Shown here in pieces: positions 9,635-23,141 of a DNA stretch of 64,000 nt (position 1 is its first letter; every line of letters starts with the position of its first letter). The notes under the pieces are model-generated. The model saw only the letters and a list, made by a program, of their open reading frames with translations, had not been told where the DNA came from and made no database searches. Both the position numbers and the translations under genes were made by a program. Origin of the DNA: Pseudomonas sp. stari2 (GTDB lineage: Bacteria; Pseudomonadota; Gammaproteobacteria; Pseudomonadales; Pseudomonadaceae); NCBI RefSeq assembly GCF_040760005.1, contig NZ_CP099760.1, positions 186,001 through 250,000 on the forward strand, given 5' to 3'.

Positions 9635-10060
9635 TTAACCGCCAAACTTCTTGCGGATCTGCTGGACGGTGCGCAGCTGAGCTGCAGCCTCGGCCAGACG
9701 TGCGGACGCAGCTCCGTAGTCGAAATCTGCGCTCTTCTCATGCAGAGCAGCTTCGGCAGCCTTGAGAGCTGCCTGAGCCTGAGCTTCATCCAGGTCGGCG
9801 GCACGTTGCACGGTATCGGCAAGCACCTTGACCATGTTCGGCTGAACCTCGAGGAAACCACCGGAGATGTAGAACACCTCGGCTTCCCCGCCTTGCTTGA
9901 TCAGGCGGATCGGACCCGGCTTGAGATTCGTGATCAGCGGCGCGTGACCCAGAGCGATACCAAGATCACCCAGAGCACCGTGCGCAATCACCATCTCGAC
10001 CAGGCCGGAAAAGATTTCTCCTTCCGCGCTGACGATATCGCAATGGACTGTCATAGCCAT
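9635..10060 (-). CDS. atpC: F1Fo ATP synthase subunit epsilon
   Basis: Central-stalk subunit that couples rotation and restrains ATP hydrolysis. It has 141 residues, with an N-terminal beta-sandwich ([20 protein letters not shown]) and a C-terminal two-helix region (residues about 90-138) ending IRKKFGG. Last gene of the operon, separated from atpD by a hairpin with a GCAA loop. Confidence 0.97.
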   Translation of the reverse strand: MAMTVHCDIVSAEGEIFSGLVEMVIAHGALGDLGIALGHAPLITNLKPGPIRLIKQGGEAEVFYISGGFLEVQPNMVKVLADTVQRAADLDEAQAQAALKAAEAALHEKSADFDYGAASARLAEAAAQLRTVQQIRKKFGG

Positions 10061-10082
10061 CTGATTGCCTCAACCTAAATGA

Positions 10083-10100
10083 GCGCCCGTTGCCGGGCGC
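10083..10100 (-). other. Intercistronic GCAA-tetraloop hairpin, atpD-atpC
   Basis: GCGCCCG and CGGGCGC form a perfect 7-bp stem. On the transcribed strand the loop reads GCAA, a GNRA tetraloop. No U-tract follows, so it is more likely an mRNA stability or processing element than a terminator. Confidence 0.6.
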
Positions 10101-10105
10101 CGGGA

Positions 10106-11509
<1,404 letters not shown>

Positions 11510-12370
11510 TTAAACCGCGGCAGCGCCGCCGACGATTTCCGAGATCTCTTGGGTGATCGCAGCCTGACGCGCCTTGTTGTAGATCAGCTGCAAATCGCTG
11601 ATCAAATCACCGGCGTTGTCGGTAGCGTTCTTCATCGCGATCATCCGCGCAGCTTGTTCGGCCGCGTTGTTCTCGACCACCGCCTGGTACACCTGCGACT
11701 CCACGTAACGCACCATCAAGCCGTCAAGCAGCTCTTTGGCGTCTGGTTCGTAGAGGTAGTCCCAGTGGTGCTTGAGATCCTGATCCGGGGTCGCTACCAG
11801 TGGAATCAACTGCTCCACGGTAGGCTGTTGCGTCATGGTGTTGATGAACTTGTTGGATACCACGGACAGGCGGTCAATACGGCCGTCCAGATAGGCATCC
11901 AGCATCACCTTGACGCTGCCGATCAGATCATTGATCGACGGCTCTTCACCCAGGTGGCTGATAGCTGCAACGACGTTACCGCCGAAGTTGCGGAAAAAGG
12001 CCGCACCCTTGCTACCAACGACACACAGATCAATCTCGACGCCGTTTTCGCGGTTTACCGCCATGTCCTTGACCAGGGCCTTGAACAGGTTGGTGTTCAA
12101 GCCGCCGCACAGACCACGGTCACTGCTCACCACGACATAGCCGACGCGCTTGATGGCGCGGTCGATCATGAACGGATGGCGGTATTCCGGGTTGGCGTTG
12201 GCCAGATGCCCAATTACCTGGCGGATACGCTCCGCATAAGGACGGCTAGCAGCCATGCGCATTTGTGCCTTGCGCATTTTGCTGACCGCCACTTTTTCCA
12301 TGGCGCTGGTAATTTTTTGCGTGCTTTTGATGCTCGCAATCTTACTGCGAATCTCTTTTGCGCCTGCCAT
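11510..12370 (-). CDS. atpG: F1Fo ATP synthase subunit gamma
   Basis: Rotating shaft of F1, with 286 residues. The N-terminal coiled-coil helix ([20 protein letters not shown]) and C-terminal helix ([20 protein letters not shown]) are both intact. Lies between atpA and atpD. Confidence 0.97.
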   Translation of the reverse strand: MAGAKEIRSKIASIKSTQKITSAMEKVAVSKMRKAQMRMAASRPYAERIRQVIGHLANANPEYRHPFMIDRAIKRVGYVVVSSDRGLCGGLNTNLFKALVKDMAVNRENGVEIDLCVVGSKGAAFFRNFGGNVVAAISHLGEEPSINDLIGSVKVMLDAYLDGRIDRLSVVSNKFINTMTQQPTVEQLIPLVATPDQDLKHHWDYLYEPDAKELLDGLMVRYVESQVYQAVVENNAAEQAARMIAMKNATDNAGDLISDLQLIYNKARQAAITQEISEIVGGAAAV

Positions 12371-12391
12371 GTAACACCTATCAGGTTAGCA

Positions 12392-12415
12392 AGCGGGAGC
12401 CTTGCGGCTCCCGCT
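12392..12415 (-). other. Intercistronic GCAA-tetraloop hairpin, atpA-atpG
   Basis: AGCGGGAGCC (12392-12401) and GGCTCCCGCT (12406-12415) form a perfect 10-bp stem. The transcript loop is GCAA, as in the atpD-atpC hairpin. There is no U-tract. It begins just past the atpA stop codon. Confidence 0.6.
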
Positions 12416-12420
12416 GCGGC

Positions 12421-13965
12421 TTACCAGGTTTGGGTGGCCTTGAACTTCTCGATACCGGCTTTCAGGCCAGCGTCGATTTCGTCATTGAAGTCACCTTTAA
12501 CGTTGATCTTCGCCATCAAGTCGGCGTGATCGCGGTTGAAGAAAGCAATCAGCGCTTGTTCGAAGCTGCCGATCTTGGCGATTTCAATGTCAGTCAGGAA
12601 CCCACGCTCAGCGGCATACAGCGACAGCGCCATGTCAGCGATCGACATAGGTGCGTATTGCTTCTGCTTCATCAGCTCGGTAACACGCTGACCATGCTCA
12701 AGTTGCTTGCGGGTCGCTTCGTCCAGGTCAGAAGCGAACTGGGCGAATGCTGCCAGTTCACGGTACTGAGCCAGAGCGGTACGGATACCACCGGACAGCT
12801 TCTTGATGATCTTGGTCTGAGCGGCACCACCCACACGGGATACCGAAACACCGGCGTTCACTGCAGGACGGATGCCCGAGTTGAACATGGCCGATTCCAG
12901 GAAGATCTGACCGTCGGTGATGGAAATCACGTTGGTCGGAACGAACGCGGAAACGTCGCCAGCCTGGGTTTCGATGATCGGCAGTGCGGTCAGGGAACCG
13001 GTTTTGCCGGTCACTGCGCCGTTGGTGAACTTCTCTACGTACTCTTCCGAAACGCGGGATGCGCGCTCCAGCAGACGGGAGTGGAGATAGAACACGTCGC
13101 CTGGGTAAGCTTCACGTCCTGGTGGACGGCGCAGCAGCAGGGAAATCTGGCGGTAAGCCACTGCTTGCTTGGACAGATCGTCATAAACGATCAGCGCGTC
13201 TTCACCGCGGTCGCGGAAGAATTCACCCATGGTGCAACCGGAGTACGGAGCCAGGAATTGCAGTGCTGCAGATTCCGAAGCGCTCGCTGCAACGATGATG
13301 GTGTTAGCCAGTGCACCGTTTTCTTCCAGCTTGCGAACCACGTTGGCGATGGTCGATTGCTTCTGACCGATTGCCACGTAGACGCAGAAAATGCCGCTGT
13401 CTTTCTGATTGATGATCGCGTCGATCGCCAGAGCGGTCTTACCGATCTGACGGTCACCGATGATCAGCTCACGCTGGCCACGGCCGACAGGGATCATGGC
13501 ATCGACAGCCTTGTAGCCAGTCTGTACAGGCTGGTCTACCGACTTACGCCAGATCACGCCCGGAGCAACTTTCTCGACCGCGTCGGTCTCGGTGTTGCCC
13601 AGTGGACCTTTGCCGTCAACAGGGTTACCCAGTGCATCGACAACGCGGCCCAGCAGTTCCTTACCAACCGGAACTTCGAGGATGCGGCCGGTGCACTTGG
13701 CGCTCATGCCTTCAGCCAGAGTCGTGTATGCGCCCAGTACAACGGCACCTACGGAGTCTTGCTCCAGGTTGAGGGCCATACCGTAGACGCCGCCCGGAAA
13801 CTCGATCATCTCGCCGTACATGACGTCGGCCAGACCGTGAATCCGCACGATACCGTCAGATACGCTGACGACAGTGCCTTCGTTACGGGCTTGGGAGGTC
13901 ACATCGAGTTTTTCGATGCGGCCCTTGATAATTTCACTTATTTCGGAAGGATTGAGTTGCTGCAT
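12421..13965 (-). CDS. atpA: F1Fo ATP synthase subunit alpha
   Basis: Non-catalytic nucleotide-binding subunit of F1, with 514 residues. Walker A is GDRQIGKT at 170-177, followed by the conserved [15 protein letters not shown] segment. Full length, with the standard N-terminus [20 protein letters not shown]. Confidence 0.98.
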   Translation of the reverse strand: MQQLNPSEISEIIKGRIEKLDVTSQARNEGTVVSVSDGIVRIHGLADVMYGEMIEFPGGVYGMALNLEQDSVGAVVLGAYTTLAEGMSAKCTGRILEVPVGKELLGRVVDALGNPVDGKGPLGNTETDAVEKVAPGVIWRKSVDQPVQTGYKAVDAMIPVGRGQRELIIGDRQIGKTALAIDAIINQKDSGIFCVYVAIGQKQSTIANVVRKLEENGALANTIIVAASASESAALQFLAPYSGCTMGEFFRDRGEDALIVYDDLSKQAVAYRQISLLLRRPPGREAYPGDVFYLHSRLLERASRVSEEYVEKFTNGAVTGKTGSLTALPIIETQAGDVSAFVPTNVISITDGQIFLESAMFNSGIRPAVNAGVSVSRVGGAAQTKIIKKLSGGIRTALAQYRELAAFAQFASDLDEATRKQLEHGQRVTELMKQKQYAPMSIADMALSLYAAERGFLTDIEIAKIGSFEQALIAFFNRDHADLMAKINVKGDFNDEIDAGLKAGIEKFKATQTW

Positions 13966-13986
13966 TGCTCTGCTGCCCCTTCAAAC

Positions 13987-14523
13987 TCAAGATTTCAATG
14001 CTTCGGCAAGTTTCGCGATTTTGCCGCGAATCGAGCCATCGATAACCAGGTCGCCGGCGCGGATAACGACACCACCTATGAGGGCAGCGTCCTCCGCAAC
14101 TTGCAGGCGCACTTCCCGGTTGAGTCGTGCACTGAGAACCTTGGCGAGTTTGTCTTGCTGTTCTTGGTTCAATGCAAAAGCACTGGTCACTTCAACGTCT
14201 ACCGATTTCTCTTGTTCGGCCTTGTACAGGTCGAAAAGAGCAGCGATCTCCGGCAGAAGCGGGAGACGGTCGTTTTCGGCAACGACATTGATGAAGTTCT
14301 GTGCCTTGGCATCAAACTTGTCGCCGCACACGTCAATGAACGTGGCGGCCTTTTCTGCGCTCGTCAGTCGCGGGGCCTTGAGCACGCGCTGCATGGTGTC
14401 GTCTTGCGACACCGCTGCAGCCAGGCCGAGCATGGCTGACCAATTGGCCAGTTGCTGGTGGGCCTGAGCGTGCTCGAAGGCCGCCTTAGCGTAAGGTCGG
14501 GCCAACGTGGTCAGTTCTGCCAT
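13987..14523 (-). CDS. atpH: F1Fo ATP synthase subunit delta
   Basis: Peripheral-stalk subunit joining subunit b to the top of F1. It has 178 residues and opens with [17 protein letters not shown], the family signature. The C-terminal end [20 protein letters not shown] is the conserved delta motif. Confidence 0.97.
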   Translation of the reverse strand: MAELTTLARPYAKAAFEHAQAHQQLANWSAMLGLAAAVSQDDTMQRVLKAPRLTSAEKAATFIDVCGDKFDAKAQNFINVVAENDRLPLLPEIAALFDLYKAEQEKSVDVEVTSAFALNQEQQDKLAKVLSARLNREVRLQVAEDAALIGGVVIRAGDLVIDGSIRGKIAKLAEALKS

Positions 14524-14535
14524 GATCGCCCTCGC

Positions 14536-15006
14536 TTAGATTTCAGCAGCCAGTTGGTTAACCAGCTCTGCGTGCGCGTTTTGATCGATTGTGGCACCCA
14601 GGATCTTCTCGGCGCCGCCGACAGCCAGCAAGCCCACTTGGGCGCGCAGCTTGTCTTTGACACTGTTCAGTTCCTGTTCGATCTCGGCTTGAGCCTGAAC
14701 CTTCACACGGTCAGCGTCGACACGGGCCTTTTCAACGGCCTCTTCGACAATCTGGTTACCGCGTTTCTTGGCTTGCTCGATGATTTCAGCTGCCTGAGCT
14801 TTCGCTTCGCGCAGTTGCTGACCCGCTTTCTCTTGGGCCAACTCCAGGTCGCGAGCTGCACGGCTGGCAGCGTCCAGACCATCAGCGATCTTCTTTTGAC
14901 GTTCGTGCAGAGCTGCGATGACCGGAGGCCATACGAACTTCATGCAGAACAGTACAAAAATCAGGAACGCAACGGACTGGCCAATCAGGGTCGCATTAAT
15001 GTTCAC
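14536..15006 (-). CDS. atpF: F1Fo ATP synthase subunit b
   Basis: Membrane-anchored stator subunit of 156 residues. One N-terminal transmembrane helix ([20 protein letters not shown]) is followed by a long charged alpha-helix that dimerises. Only one b-type gene is present, as usual in gammaproteobacteria. Confidence 0.97.
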   Translation of the reverse strand: MNINATLIGQSVAFLIFVLFCMKFVWPPVIAALHERQKKIADGLDAASRAARDLELAQEKAGQQLREAKAQAAEIIEQAKKRGNQIVEEAVEKARVDADRVKVQAQAEIEQELNSVKDKLRAQVGLLAVGGAEKILGATIDQNAHAELVNQLAAEI

Positions 15007-15064
15007 GCCAACACCTCGCAGTTACGTTGTCCATCACACCAAATCACTCGGAAAATCCGAATGA

Positions 15065-15337
<273 letters not shown>

Positions 15338-15371
15338 TTACGTCGTATGGTTTAGGTTTTTTAGATTAAAG

Positions 15372-15426
15372 CGGTAAAACAAATCGTTTCATGGTGCCCC
15401 GTGAGGAGCCCCTCCCCGTTTTACCG
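15372..15426 (-). other. Dyad in the atpB-atpE intergenic leader
   Basis: CGGTAAAAC (15372-15380) and GTTTTACCG (15418-15426) are perfect inverted 9-mers 37 bases apart, with a GC-rich interior (GGGGAGGGGC on the transcript). The A/U-rich stretch after it runs up to the atpE ribosome-binding site. A role in the high translation needed for subunit c is an inference. Confidence 0.4.
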
Positions 15427-15456
15427 GGAAGGACATCAGACTAGTCGAGACTGGTC

Positions 15457-16750
<1,294 letters not shown>

Positions 16751-16827
16751 CACTATTGCTCTCCAATGGTCGGCTGCCGAAATTCAATAACTTGGCATAA
16801 TTTGTGCCGACAAAATGCGCGCAGAGT

Positions 16828-16849
16828 ATAGGGGCGGTTCTGCCCCTAT
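16828..16849. other. Hairpin between parB and atpI
   Basis: ATAGGGGC and GCCCCTAT form a perfect 8-bp stem around GGTTCT, 50 bases past the parB stop codon. No U-tract follows on the minus strand, so it may be a weak terminator of the par transcript or part of the atp promoter region. Confidence 0.4.
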
Positions 16850-16898
16850 TCAACTGTCAGGTAGTGATTTCCGACTGCGCGCTACAAGAGGAATTGTT

Positions 16899-17771
16899 TC
16901 AGCGGATGTGTGCGAGCACACCTTGAAGCTCATCGAGGGAGTTGTAACCAATCACCAACTGACCCTTTCCCTTCTTCCCGTGGCGGATCTGCACCGCAGA
17001 GCCTAGGCGCTCGGCCAGACGCTGCTCGAGGCGGGCAATATCCGGGTCCGGTTTTGCAGGTTCCACAGGCTCGGGTTTGCCGCTCAGCCACTGACGAACC
17101 AGTGCCTCAGTCTGGCGCACGGTAAGACCGCGTGCGACAACATGTCGCGCCCCTTCCACCTGCTGATTGTCCGGCAGACCGAGCAACGCACGGGCATGAC
17201 CCATTTCCAGGTCGCCATGGGACAGCATGGTCTTGATGACTTCTGGCAGCGCAATCAGGCGCAACAGGTTGGCCACGGTGACGCGGGACTTACCCACAGC
17301 CTCGGCGACCTGTTGCTGGGTGAGCTGGAATTCCTGCTGCAAGCGCTGCAGGGCTACCGCTTCTTCGATCGGATTGAGGTCTTCGCGCTGGATGTTCTCG
17401 ATCAGCGCAATGGCGATCGCGGTTTCATCCGGCACGTCGCGAACCATCGCAGGAATGGTTTCCTGCCCGGCCTGCTGACTTGCGCGCCAGCGACGTTCAC
17501 CGGCGATGATCTCGAAACGACCACCGCCAATCGGGCGAACCACGATCGGCTGCATCACGCCCTGGGCCTTGATCGACTGCGCCAGCTCTTCCAGCGCCTG
17601 CGGATCCATGTCCCGGCGTGGCTGATACTTGCCGCGTTGCAGCAGGTCCAACGGCAGGTGCTGCAACTCACGGCTGTCAGCCTGCGCCGCCTGTTCTTCC
17701 AGCGAGCTGACAGTCGGACCGCTCAGCAGTGCATCCAGTCCTCGTCCGAGACCTCGTTTCTTGACGGCCAT
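16899..17771 (-). CDS. parB: Chromosome-partitioning protein ParB
   Basis: CTP-dependent clamp that loads at parS and spreads to organise the origin for segregation. It has 290 residues: N-terminal KKRGLGRGLDALL (ParA-contacting), the CTP-binding GERR motif at 91-94, helix-turn-helix LTQQQVAEAVGKSRVTVANL, and a C-terminal dimerisation domain. It follows parA by nine bases. A perfect parS is present at 29916-29931. Confidence 0.97.
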   Translation of the reverse strand: MAVKKRGLGRGLDALLSGPTVSSLEEQAAQADSRELQHLPLDLLQRGKYQPRRDMDPQALEELAQSIKAQGVMQPIVVRPIGGGRFEIIAGERRWRASQQAGQETIPAMVRDVPDETAIAIALIENIQREDLNPIEEAVALQRLQQEFQLTQQQVAEAVGKSRVTVANLLRLIALPEVIKTMLSHGDLEMGHARALLGLPDNQQVEGARHVVARGLTVRQTEALVRQWLSGKPEPVEPAKPDPDIARLEQRLAERLGSAVQIRHGKKGKGQLVIGYNSLDELQGVLAHIR

Positions 17772-17780
17772 GGGGATTCC

Positions 17781-18578
17781 TTAAGTTGGCTGAGCAGCGG
17801 CGATGCGTGAATTTTTGCGCTGACGGCGAACCATCTCGCCCGCCAGGGCCAGATAGGCCAGCGCGCCACGCGATTGCTTGTCGTAGGCCAGCGCCGGCAT
17901 GCCGTAGCTAGGGGCTTCGGCCAGGCGGATGTTGCGCGGGATCACCGTGTCGTACAACTGATCGCCGAAGTGTTCCTTGAGCTGGGCCGATACATCGTTC
18001 ATCAGGCTCAGGCGCGGGTCATACATGGTCCGCAGCAGGCCTTCGACTTTCAGGTTCGGGTTCAGCAATTCGGCGATGCGCTTGATGTTATCCACAAGGT
18101 CGCTCAAACCTTCGAGCGCAAAATACTCGCACTGCATGGGGATAATGACCCCGTCAGCGGCAACCAGCGCATTCAGCGTGAGCATCGACAGCGACGGCGG
18201 GCAGTCGATCAGAATGTAATCGTAGTTTTCACGGATCGGCGCCAGCGCGCTGCGCAGACGGCTTTCCTTCATCTGCATTTCCAGCAGAACCACTTCGGCC
18301 GCTGTCAGGTCGCGGTTGGCCGGCAGCAGTTGATAACCGCCGTGTTCGGAGTAGTGCATGGCCTGGGCCAGATCGCATTCGCCGATCAGCAGGTCGTAGA
18401 CCGAGTTTTCCAGGCCATGTTTATCCACACCGCTACCCATGGTGGCGTTGCCCTGTGGATCGAGATCGATCAACAGCACCCGGCGCTTGGTCGCGACCAG
18501 GGATGCTGCGAGGTTGATGCAGGTGGTGGTCTTGCCCACACCACCCTTCTGGTTCGCTATCGCGAATACCTTAGCCAT
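17781..18578 (-). CDS. parA: Chromosome-partitioning ATPase ParA (Soj)
   Basis: Nucleoid-binding ATPase that moves ParB-parS complexes. The 265-residue protein starts at MAKVFAIANQKGGVGKTT, carrying the deviant Walker A lysines (K11, K16). An upstream TTG would add six residues but is less likely. Walker A' and B regions (IDLDPQGNATMG, IDCPPSLSML) are intact. Sits 18 bases downstream of rsmG. Confidence 0.97.
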   Translation of the reverse strand: MAKVFAIANQKGGVGKTTTCINLAASLVATKRRVLLIDLDPQGNATMGSGVDKHGLENSVYDLLIGECDLAQAMHYSEHGGYQLLPANRDLTAAEVVLLEMQMKESRLRSALAPIRENYDYILIDCPPSLSMLTLNALVAADGVIIPMQCEYFALEGLSDLVDNIKRIAELLNPNLKVEGLLRTMYDPRLSLMNDVSAQLKEHFGDQLYDTVIPRNIRLAEAPSYGMPALAYDKQSRGALAYLALAGEMVRRQRKNSRIAAAQPT

Positions 18579-18596
18579 TCTTGCTTGTGTTCCCAA

Positions 18597-19241
18597 TCAT
18601 GCCGTGCGGCGCAGTATCAGCAGATGGCGTTGGCCTTGGCAACCGGGTACGGCCAGGGCGTGTTCGCTATCGAGTTTGAAGTCTGCCGGCAATGCTACCA
18701 GCTCATCGGCCGGATGAACGCCCTTCATTGCCAGCCAGCGCGTATCGGCATCGCCGAGGTGGCGAGTCCAGTTGGTGAAGTTCTCCATGCTGCTGAATGC
18801 CCGGGAAATGATCCCGTTGAATGGCTGTGCAGGCTGGAACGCTTCGACGCGACTGTGGATAACTTGCAGGTTGTCCAGTTTGAGTTCGAGTTTGACCTGA
18901 GTCAGGAAGCGGGTTTTCTTGCCGTTGCTGTCCAGGCAGGTCACTTGCGAGTCCGGATACAGGATCGCCAAAGGGATCCCCGGCATGCCGCCGCCGCTGC
19001 CGACGTCCAGCCAGCGACCGTTTTCGATGAACGACATCACACTGAGGCTATCGAGCAAGTGACGGGACACCATTTCGTCCGGATCGCGAACGGCGGTCAG
19101 GTTGTAGGCCTGGTTCCATTTGATCAACAGGGCGAGATAGCCCAGCAGCAATTCGTGCTGGGTTTCAGTGAGATTGACACCGAGCTCGCGGGCTCCTGTG
19201 GATAACTCTTCGGCGTGTTGCGAAGTGACCTTAGAACTCAA
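18597..19241 (-). CDS. rsmG: 16S rRNA (guanine-527-N7)-methyltransferase
   Basis: Methylates G527 of 16S rRNA with S-adenosylmethionine. The 214-residue protein has the SAM-binding motif [14 protein letters not shown]. The start is a TTG (19239-19241) giving [16 protein letters not shown], the usual Pseudomonas N-terminus. It overlaps the mnmG stop in the sequence TTGA, so translation is probably coupled. Two perfect DnaA boxes lie inside the gene. Confidence 0.93.
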   Translation of the reverse strand: MSSKVTSQHAEELSTGARELGVNLTETQHELLLGYLALLIKWNQAYNLTAVRDPDEMVSRHLLDSLSVMSFIENGRWLDVGSGGGMPGIPLAILYPDSQVTCLDSNGKKTRFLTQVKLELKLDNLQVIHSRVEAFQPAQPFNGIISRAFSSMENFTNWTRHLGDADTRWLAMKGVHPADELVALPADFKLDSEHALAVPGCQGQRHLLILRRTA

Positions 19242-21139
19242 GCGCTTTGCTCCAACTGACGGCCCGCGCCGCGTTTCTTCAAATGAATCATCAACAGCGA
19301 AATCGCTGCCGGGGTCACACCCGGGATCCGCGAAGCCTGGCCCAGCGTCTCGGGACGTGTGGTACCCAGCTTGCTCTGGATCTCCTTGGAGAGACCGGAA
19401 ATGTTGGTGTAATCGATATCCACAGGCAGTTTCGTGTCTTCGCTTGCACGCAGACGGGCGATTTCGTCCTGTTGACGGTCGATGTAACCGGCGTATTTGG
19501 TCTTGATCTCGACCTGTTCGGCGACCTGTGGATCTTCGGCGCCCTGCCCGGTTACTTCGACCAGACCAGCGTAGTCGATTTCCGGACGGCTCAAGAGATT
19601 GAGCAAGTTGTATTCGTGAGTCAGCGGAGTGCCGAATTTTTCTGCAATTGCATCGCCCTGCTGGGTGCCCGGGCGAACCCAGGTGCTTTTCAGACGCTGC
19701 TCTTCCAGCTCGATGTTTTCGCGCTTCTTGCAGAACGCCGCCCAACGCGCGTCATCGACCAGACCCAGTTCGCGACCTTTTTCGGTCAGACGCAGGTCGG
19801 CGTTGTCCTCACGCAGGATCAGGCGGTACTCGGCACGGGAAGTGAACATGCGGTACGGCTCTTGAGTACCGAGGGTAATCAGGTCGTCGACCAATACCCC
19901 GATGTACGCTTCATCGCGACGCGGGCACCAGGCTTCTTTGCCCTTCGCACGAAGTGCAGCGTTCGCACCAGCCAGCAAACCCTGGGCGCCGGCTTCTTCG
20001 TAACCGGTGGTGCCGTTGATCTGGCCAGCGAAAAACAGACCGCCGATTACTTTGGTTTCCAGGCTGTACTTCAGGTCGCGAGGATCGAAGTAGTCGTATT
20101 CGATCGCATAACCCGGACGCACGATGTGCGCGTTTTCCATGCCGCGAATCGATTGCACGATCTGCAATTGCACGTCGAACGGCAGGCTTGTGGATATCCC
20201 GTTCGGATACAGCTCATGGGTGGTCAGGCCTTCCGGCTCGATGAACACCTGATGGCTTTCCTTGTCGGCAAAGCGGTGGATCTTGTCTTCGATGGACGGG
20301 CAGTAACGCGGGCCGATGCCTTCGATTTCGCCTGCAGCGGAATACATCGGCGAACGGTCGAGGTTTGCCGCGATGATTTCGTGGGTACGGGCGTTGGTGT
20401 GGGTAATCCAGCAACTGACTTGCCGTGGATGTTGTTCCTTGTTGCCCATGAACGACATCACCGGGATCGGCGTATCACCTGGTTGCTCGGTCATCACCGA
20501 GAAATCCACAGACTTGCCGTCGATACGCGGAGGCGTACCGGTTTTCAGGCGACCGACACGCAGCGGCAGTTCACGCAAACGATGCGCCAGGGCGATCGAT
20601 GGCGGGTCACCGGCGCGACCGCCGGAAAAATTCTGCAAACCGATGTGGATAAGTCCGCCCAGGAAAGTACCGGTGGTCAACACAACGGAATCGGCGAAGA
20701 AACGCAGACCCATTTGCGTAACGACACCGCGTACTTGTTCCTGCTCGACAATCAGATCGTCGGCGGCTTGTTGAAATATCCACAGGTTCGGTTGGTTTTC
20801 CAGGATTTCGCGGACAGCTGCCTTGTAAAGAATCCGGTCGGCCTGTGCACGGGTTGCACGTACGGCAGGGCCTTTACGGCTGTTCAACACGCGAAACTGG
20901 ATGCCACCCAGATCGGTAGCGATGGCCATCGCGCCGCCGAGGGCATCGATTTCCTTGACCAGATGGCTTTTGCCAATGCCGCCGATGGCCGGGTTGCAAC
21001 TCATGGCACCGAGGGTTTCCACGTTATGCGTCAGCAGAAGGGTTTTTGCACCCATGCGTGCTGAGGCCAGTGCTGCCTCGGTACCGGCATGACCGCCGCC
21101 GATGACGATCACTTCAAAACGGGAAGGGAAATCCACCAC
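19238..21139 (-). CDS. mnmG: tRNA uridine 5-carboxymethylaminomethyl modification enzyme, FAD subunit
   Basis: Works with MnmE to modify U34 of tRNAs. It has 633 residues. The FAD dinucleotide fold [18 protein letters not shown] is near the N-terminus, and the GidA signature [13 protein letters not shown] follows. The start is one of two adjacent GTG codons (21139 or 21136), a one-residue ambiguity. The upstream gap carries a DnaA-box cluster, so expression may be linked to replication timing (inference). Confidence 0.95.
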   Translation of the reverse strand: MVDFPSRFEVIVIGGGHAGTEAALASARMGAKTLLLTHNVETLGAMSCNPAIGGIGKSHLVKEIDALGGAMAIATDLGGIQFRVLNSRKGPAVRATRAQADRILYKAAVREILENQPNLWIFQQAADDLIVEQEQVRGVVTQMGLRFFADSVVLTTGTFLGGLIHIGLQNFSGGRAGDPPSIALAHRLRELPLRVGRLKTGTPPRIDGKSVDFSVMTEQPGDTPIPVMSFMGNKEQHPRQVSCWITHTNARTHEIIAANLDRSPMYSAAGEIEGIGPRYCPSIEDKIHRFADKESHQVFIEPEGLTTHELYPNGISTSLPFDVQLQIVQSIRGMENAHIVRPGYAIEYDYFDPRDLKYSLETKVIGGLFFAGQINGTTGYEEAGAQGLLAGANAALRAKGKEAWCPRRDEAYIGVLVDDLITLGTQEPYRMFTSRAEYRLILREDNADLRLTEKGRELGLVDDARWAAFCKKRENIELEEQRLKSTWVRPGTQQGDAIAEKFGTPLTHEYNLLNLLSRPEIDYAGLVEVTGQGAEDPQVAEQVEIKTKYAGYIDRQQDEIARLRASEDTKLPVDIDYTNISGLSKEIQSKLGTTRPETLGQASRIPGVTPAAISLLMIHLKKRGAGRQLEQSA

Positions 21140-21239
21140 GCACCTCGTGCCTGCTTAAGTAGGTAATTCAGGAATAGTTTGAGATCAGGTTTCTGGACCT
21201 GGTCGACAAGTATAGGGACTTCGCCCTTCCTAAAGAACC

Positions 21240-21560
21240 CTTTGCACAAAATTTAACCAGCTGTGGAGAACTCGCGGTTAAAAGAATAAAAAAGAGAGAA
21301 ATTTATAAAACCTTTGTTTTAAAGCTTATTCTTACTGCCCATGCTTTCTGTGGATAGATTGCTACAGACCTTTATTTTCAATATGTACAGAGATTTAAAA
21401 CCCTGTGTCCATGTAGCCATGAGGCCCTTGGATAACCGGTGTAAGCCTGTGGATGAATGGTGCGGTTATCCACAGATGCAGTTATGTTCAGTTTCCAGGC
21501 CCTGTTATCAACTGCCCTCAGCGGCAGTTATTCACAGGGCTTAATCCACAGAAATCGGAT
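21240..21560. other. Second origin-like module (oriC2-type) between mnmG and mnmE
   Basis: The 550-base gap 21140-21689 has no gene. It holds an AT-rich stretch (about 21240-21345) followed by DnaA boxes: TGTGGATAG at 21349, degenerate boxes at 21427 and 21448, perfect TTATCCACA at 21466, TTATTCACA at 21528 and TAATCCACA at 21542. The spacing from the first box (0, 117, 179, 193) nearly repeats that of oriC near dnaA (0, 117, 179, 192). ATGTACAGAGA occurs at +34 in both. P. aeruginosa is known to have two origin-like regions near dnaA and gidA. Confidence 0.7.
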
Positions 21561-21689
21561 GAATGAGCATGCTGCGGACAGGGGAAATCCGCTCAGGGAG
21601 AAGGAATTTGCCCGGCACTGGAAGGGAAGGAATGCGAAAAGGAGAAACAGACAGGTCGCGAATGGACCTGCCTGTGGACGACGGAAGGG

Positions 21690-23060
21690 TTATTTACCGA
21701 TGCAGAAGCTGGAAAAGATCCGCCCGAGCAGATCATCGGAGCTGAACGCCCCGGTAATTTCCCCGAGGAACTGCTGAGCCTGACGTAGATCTTCTGCCAA
21801 CAGTTCGCCAGCCCCTGCCAGAGTCAGCTGTGCACGACCGTGCTCCAGGGCCGCGCTGGCATGACGCAGTGCTTCCAGGTGACGACGGCGTGCGCTGAAG
21901 CTGCTCTCTGAGGTCTGTTCGTAGCCCATGCAGGCCTTGAGGTGATCACGCAGCAGATCCAGGCCTTCGCCGGCAGCCTTGGCGCTCAGACTGATAGTTA
22001 CGTGCCCATCGTCGCTGACTTCCAGGGCTATCGCTTCACCGGTGAGATCCGCTTTATTGCGAATCAGGGTGACCTTTGCCGGATCTGGTCGGGTTTCGAG
22101 GAATTCAGGCCACAACGCGAACGGGTCGGCCGCCTCCGGGGCCGTGGCATCGACCACCAACAGCACCCGATCGGCTTCGCCAATGGCTTTCAACGCACGT
22201 TCGACGCCGATTTTTTCCACATGGTCGTCGGTATCGCGCAATCCGGCGGTGTCTACGACATGCAGCGGCATGCCATCGATGTGGATATGTTCGCGCAGGA
22301 TATCCCGGGTCGTGCCGGCGATTTCCGTCACGATGGCGGCTTCTCGCCCGGCCAGTGCGTTCAGCAAGCTGGATTTGCCGGCATTCGGACGACCGGCAAT
22401 CACCACCGTCATGCCATCACGCAGCAGCGCACCCTGCCCGGCTTCACGTAGTACGGTGGATAACTCGCCGCGTACCTTGTCGAGCATGCTCAATACATGG
22501 CCATCGGCAAGGAAGTCGATCTCTTCTTCCGGGAAATCGATGGCTGCCTCGACGTAAATCCTCAGACCGATCAGTTGTTCGGTGAGGTTATGCACACGCT
22601 GGGAAAACGCGCCCTGCAAGGAACGCAAAGCATTGCGTGCAGCCTGTGCAGAACTGGCTTCGATCAGATCGGCAATGGCCTCGGCCTGAGCCAGGTCGAG
22701 TTTGTCATTGAGGAAGGCGCGTTCGCTGAACTCACCCGGCCGCGCCAGTCGGCAACCCAGTTCCAGGCAACGCTTGAGCAGCATGTCGAGGACGATCGGA
22801 CCGCCGTGGCCCTGCAGTTCCAGCACATCTTCACCGGTGAAAGAGTTCGGCCCGGGGAAATACAGCGCCAGACCTTCATCCAGCACCTGTTGATCGTCAC
22901 TGAAGAAGGGGCCGTAGTGGGCAAATCGGGGCTTCAGCTCGCGGCCGCTGATGGCTTTGGCCGCAACGCTGGCCAGCGGCCCGGAAATTCGAACGATGCC
23001 CACGCCGCCACGGCCCTGGGCGGTAGCGACGGCTGCGATGGTTTCACGAGGTGCGCTCAT
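21690..23060 (-). CDS. mnmE: tRNA modification GTPase
   Basis: GTPase partner of MnmG in U34 modification, with 456 residues. It has an N-terminal formyl-THF-binding domain, a central helical domain with an inserted G domain (G1 motif [14 protein letters not shown]), and the C-terminal CIGK with the conserved Cys453. The start is [13 protein letters not shown]; an upstream in-frame codon would add six residues with no family support. Confidence 0.97.
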   Translation of the reverse strand: MSAPRETIAAVATAQGRGGVGIVRISGPLASVAAKAISGRELKPRFAHYGPFFSDDQQVLDEGLALYFPGPNSFTGEDVLELQGHGGPIVLDMLLKRCLELGCRLARPGEFSERAFLNDKLDLAQAEAIADLIEASSAQAARNALRSLQGAFSQRVHNLTEQLIGLRIYVEAAIDFPEEEIDFLADGHVLSMLDKVRGELSTVLREAGQGALLRDGMTVVIAGRPNAGKSSLLNALAGREAAIVTEIAGTTRDILREHIHIDGMPLHVVDTAGLRDTDDHVEKIGVERALKAIGEADRVLLVVDATAPEAADPFALWPEFLETRPDPAKVTLIRNKADLTGEAIALEVSDDGHVTISLSAKAAGEGLDLLRDHLKACMGYEQTSESSFSARRRHLEALRHASAALEHGRAQLTLAGAGELLAEDLRQAQQFLGEITGAFSSDDLLGRIFSSFCIGK

Positions 23061-23092
23061 AAACCGGTATCCAGACAAAAATGGCAGATAGC

Positions 23093-23117
23093 AAAACGCC
23101 CCACTAGGGGGCGTTTT
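23093..23117. terminator. Bidirectional terminator between yidC and mnmE
   Basis: AAAACGCCCC (23093-23102) and GGGGCGTTTT (23108-23117) form a perfect 10-bp stem with a five-base loop and a short T-run on either strand. A perfect DnaA box follows at 23126-23134. Confidence 0.75.
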
Positions 23118-23141
23118 GAGTGGTGTTATCCACAGAGTAAG

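Noticed and set aside
12358..14439. Long plus-strand open frame (693 codons) across atpA-atpH
   Set aside because: Antisense to two certain genes. GC-rich coding DNA commonly leaves such frames open, and the translation has no family features.
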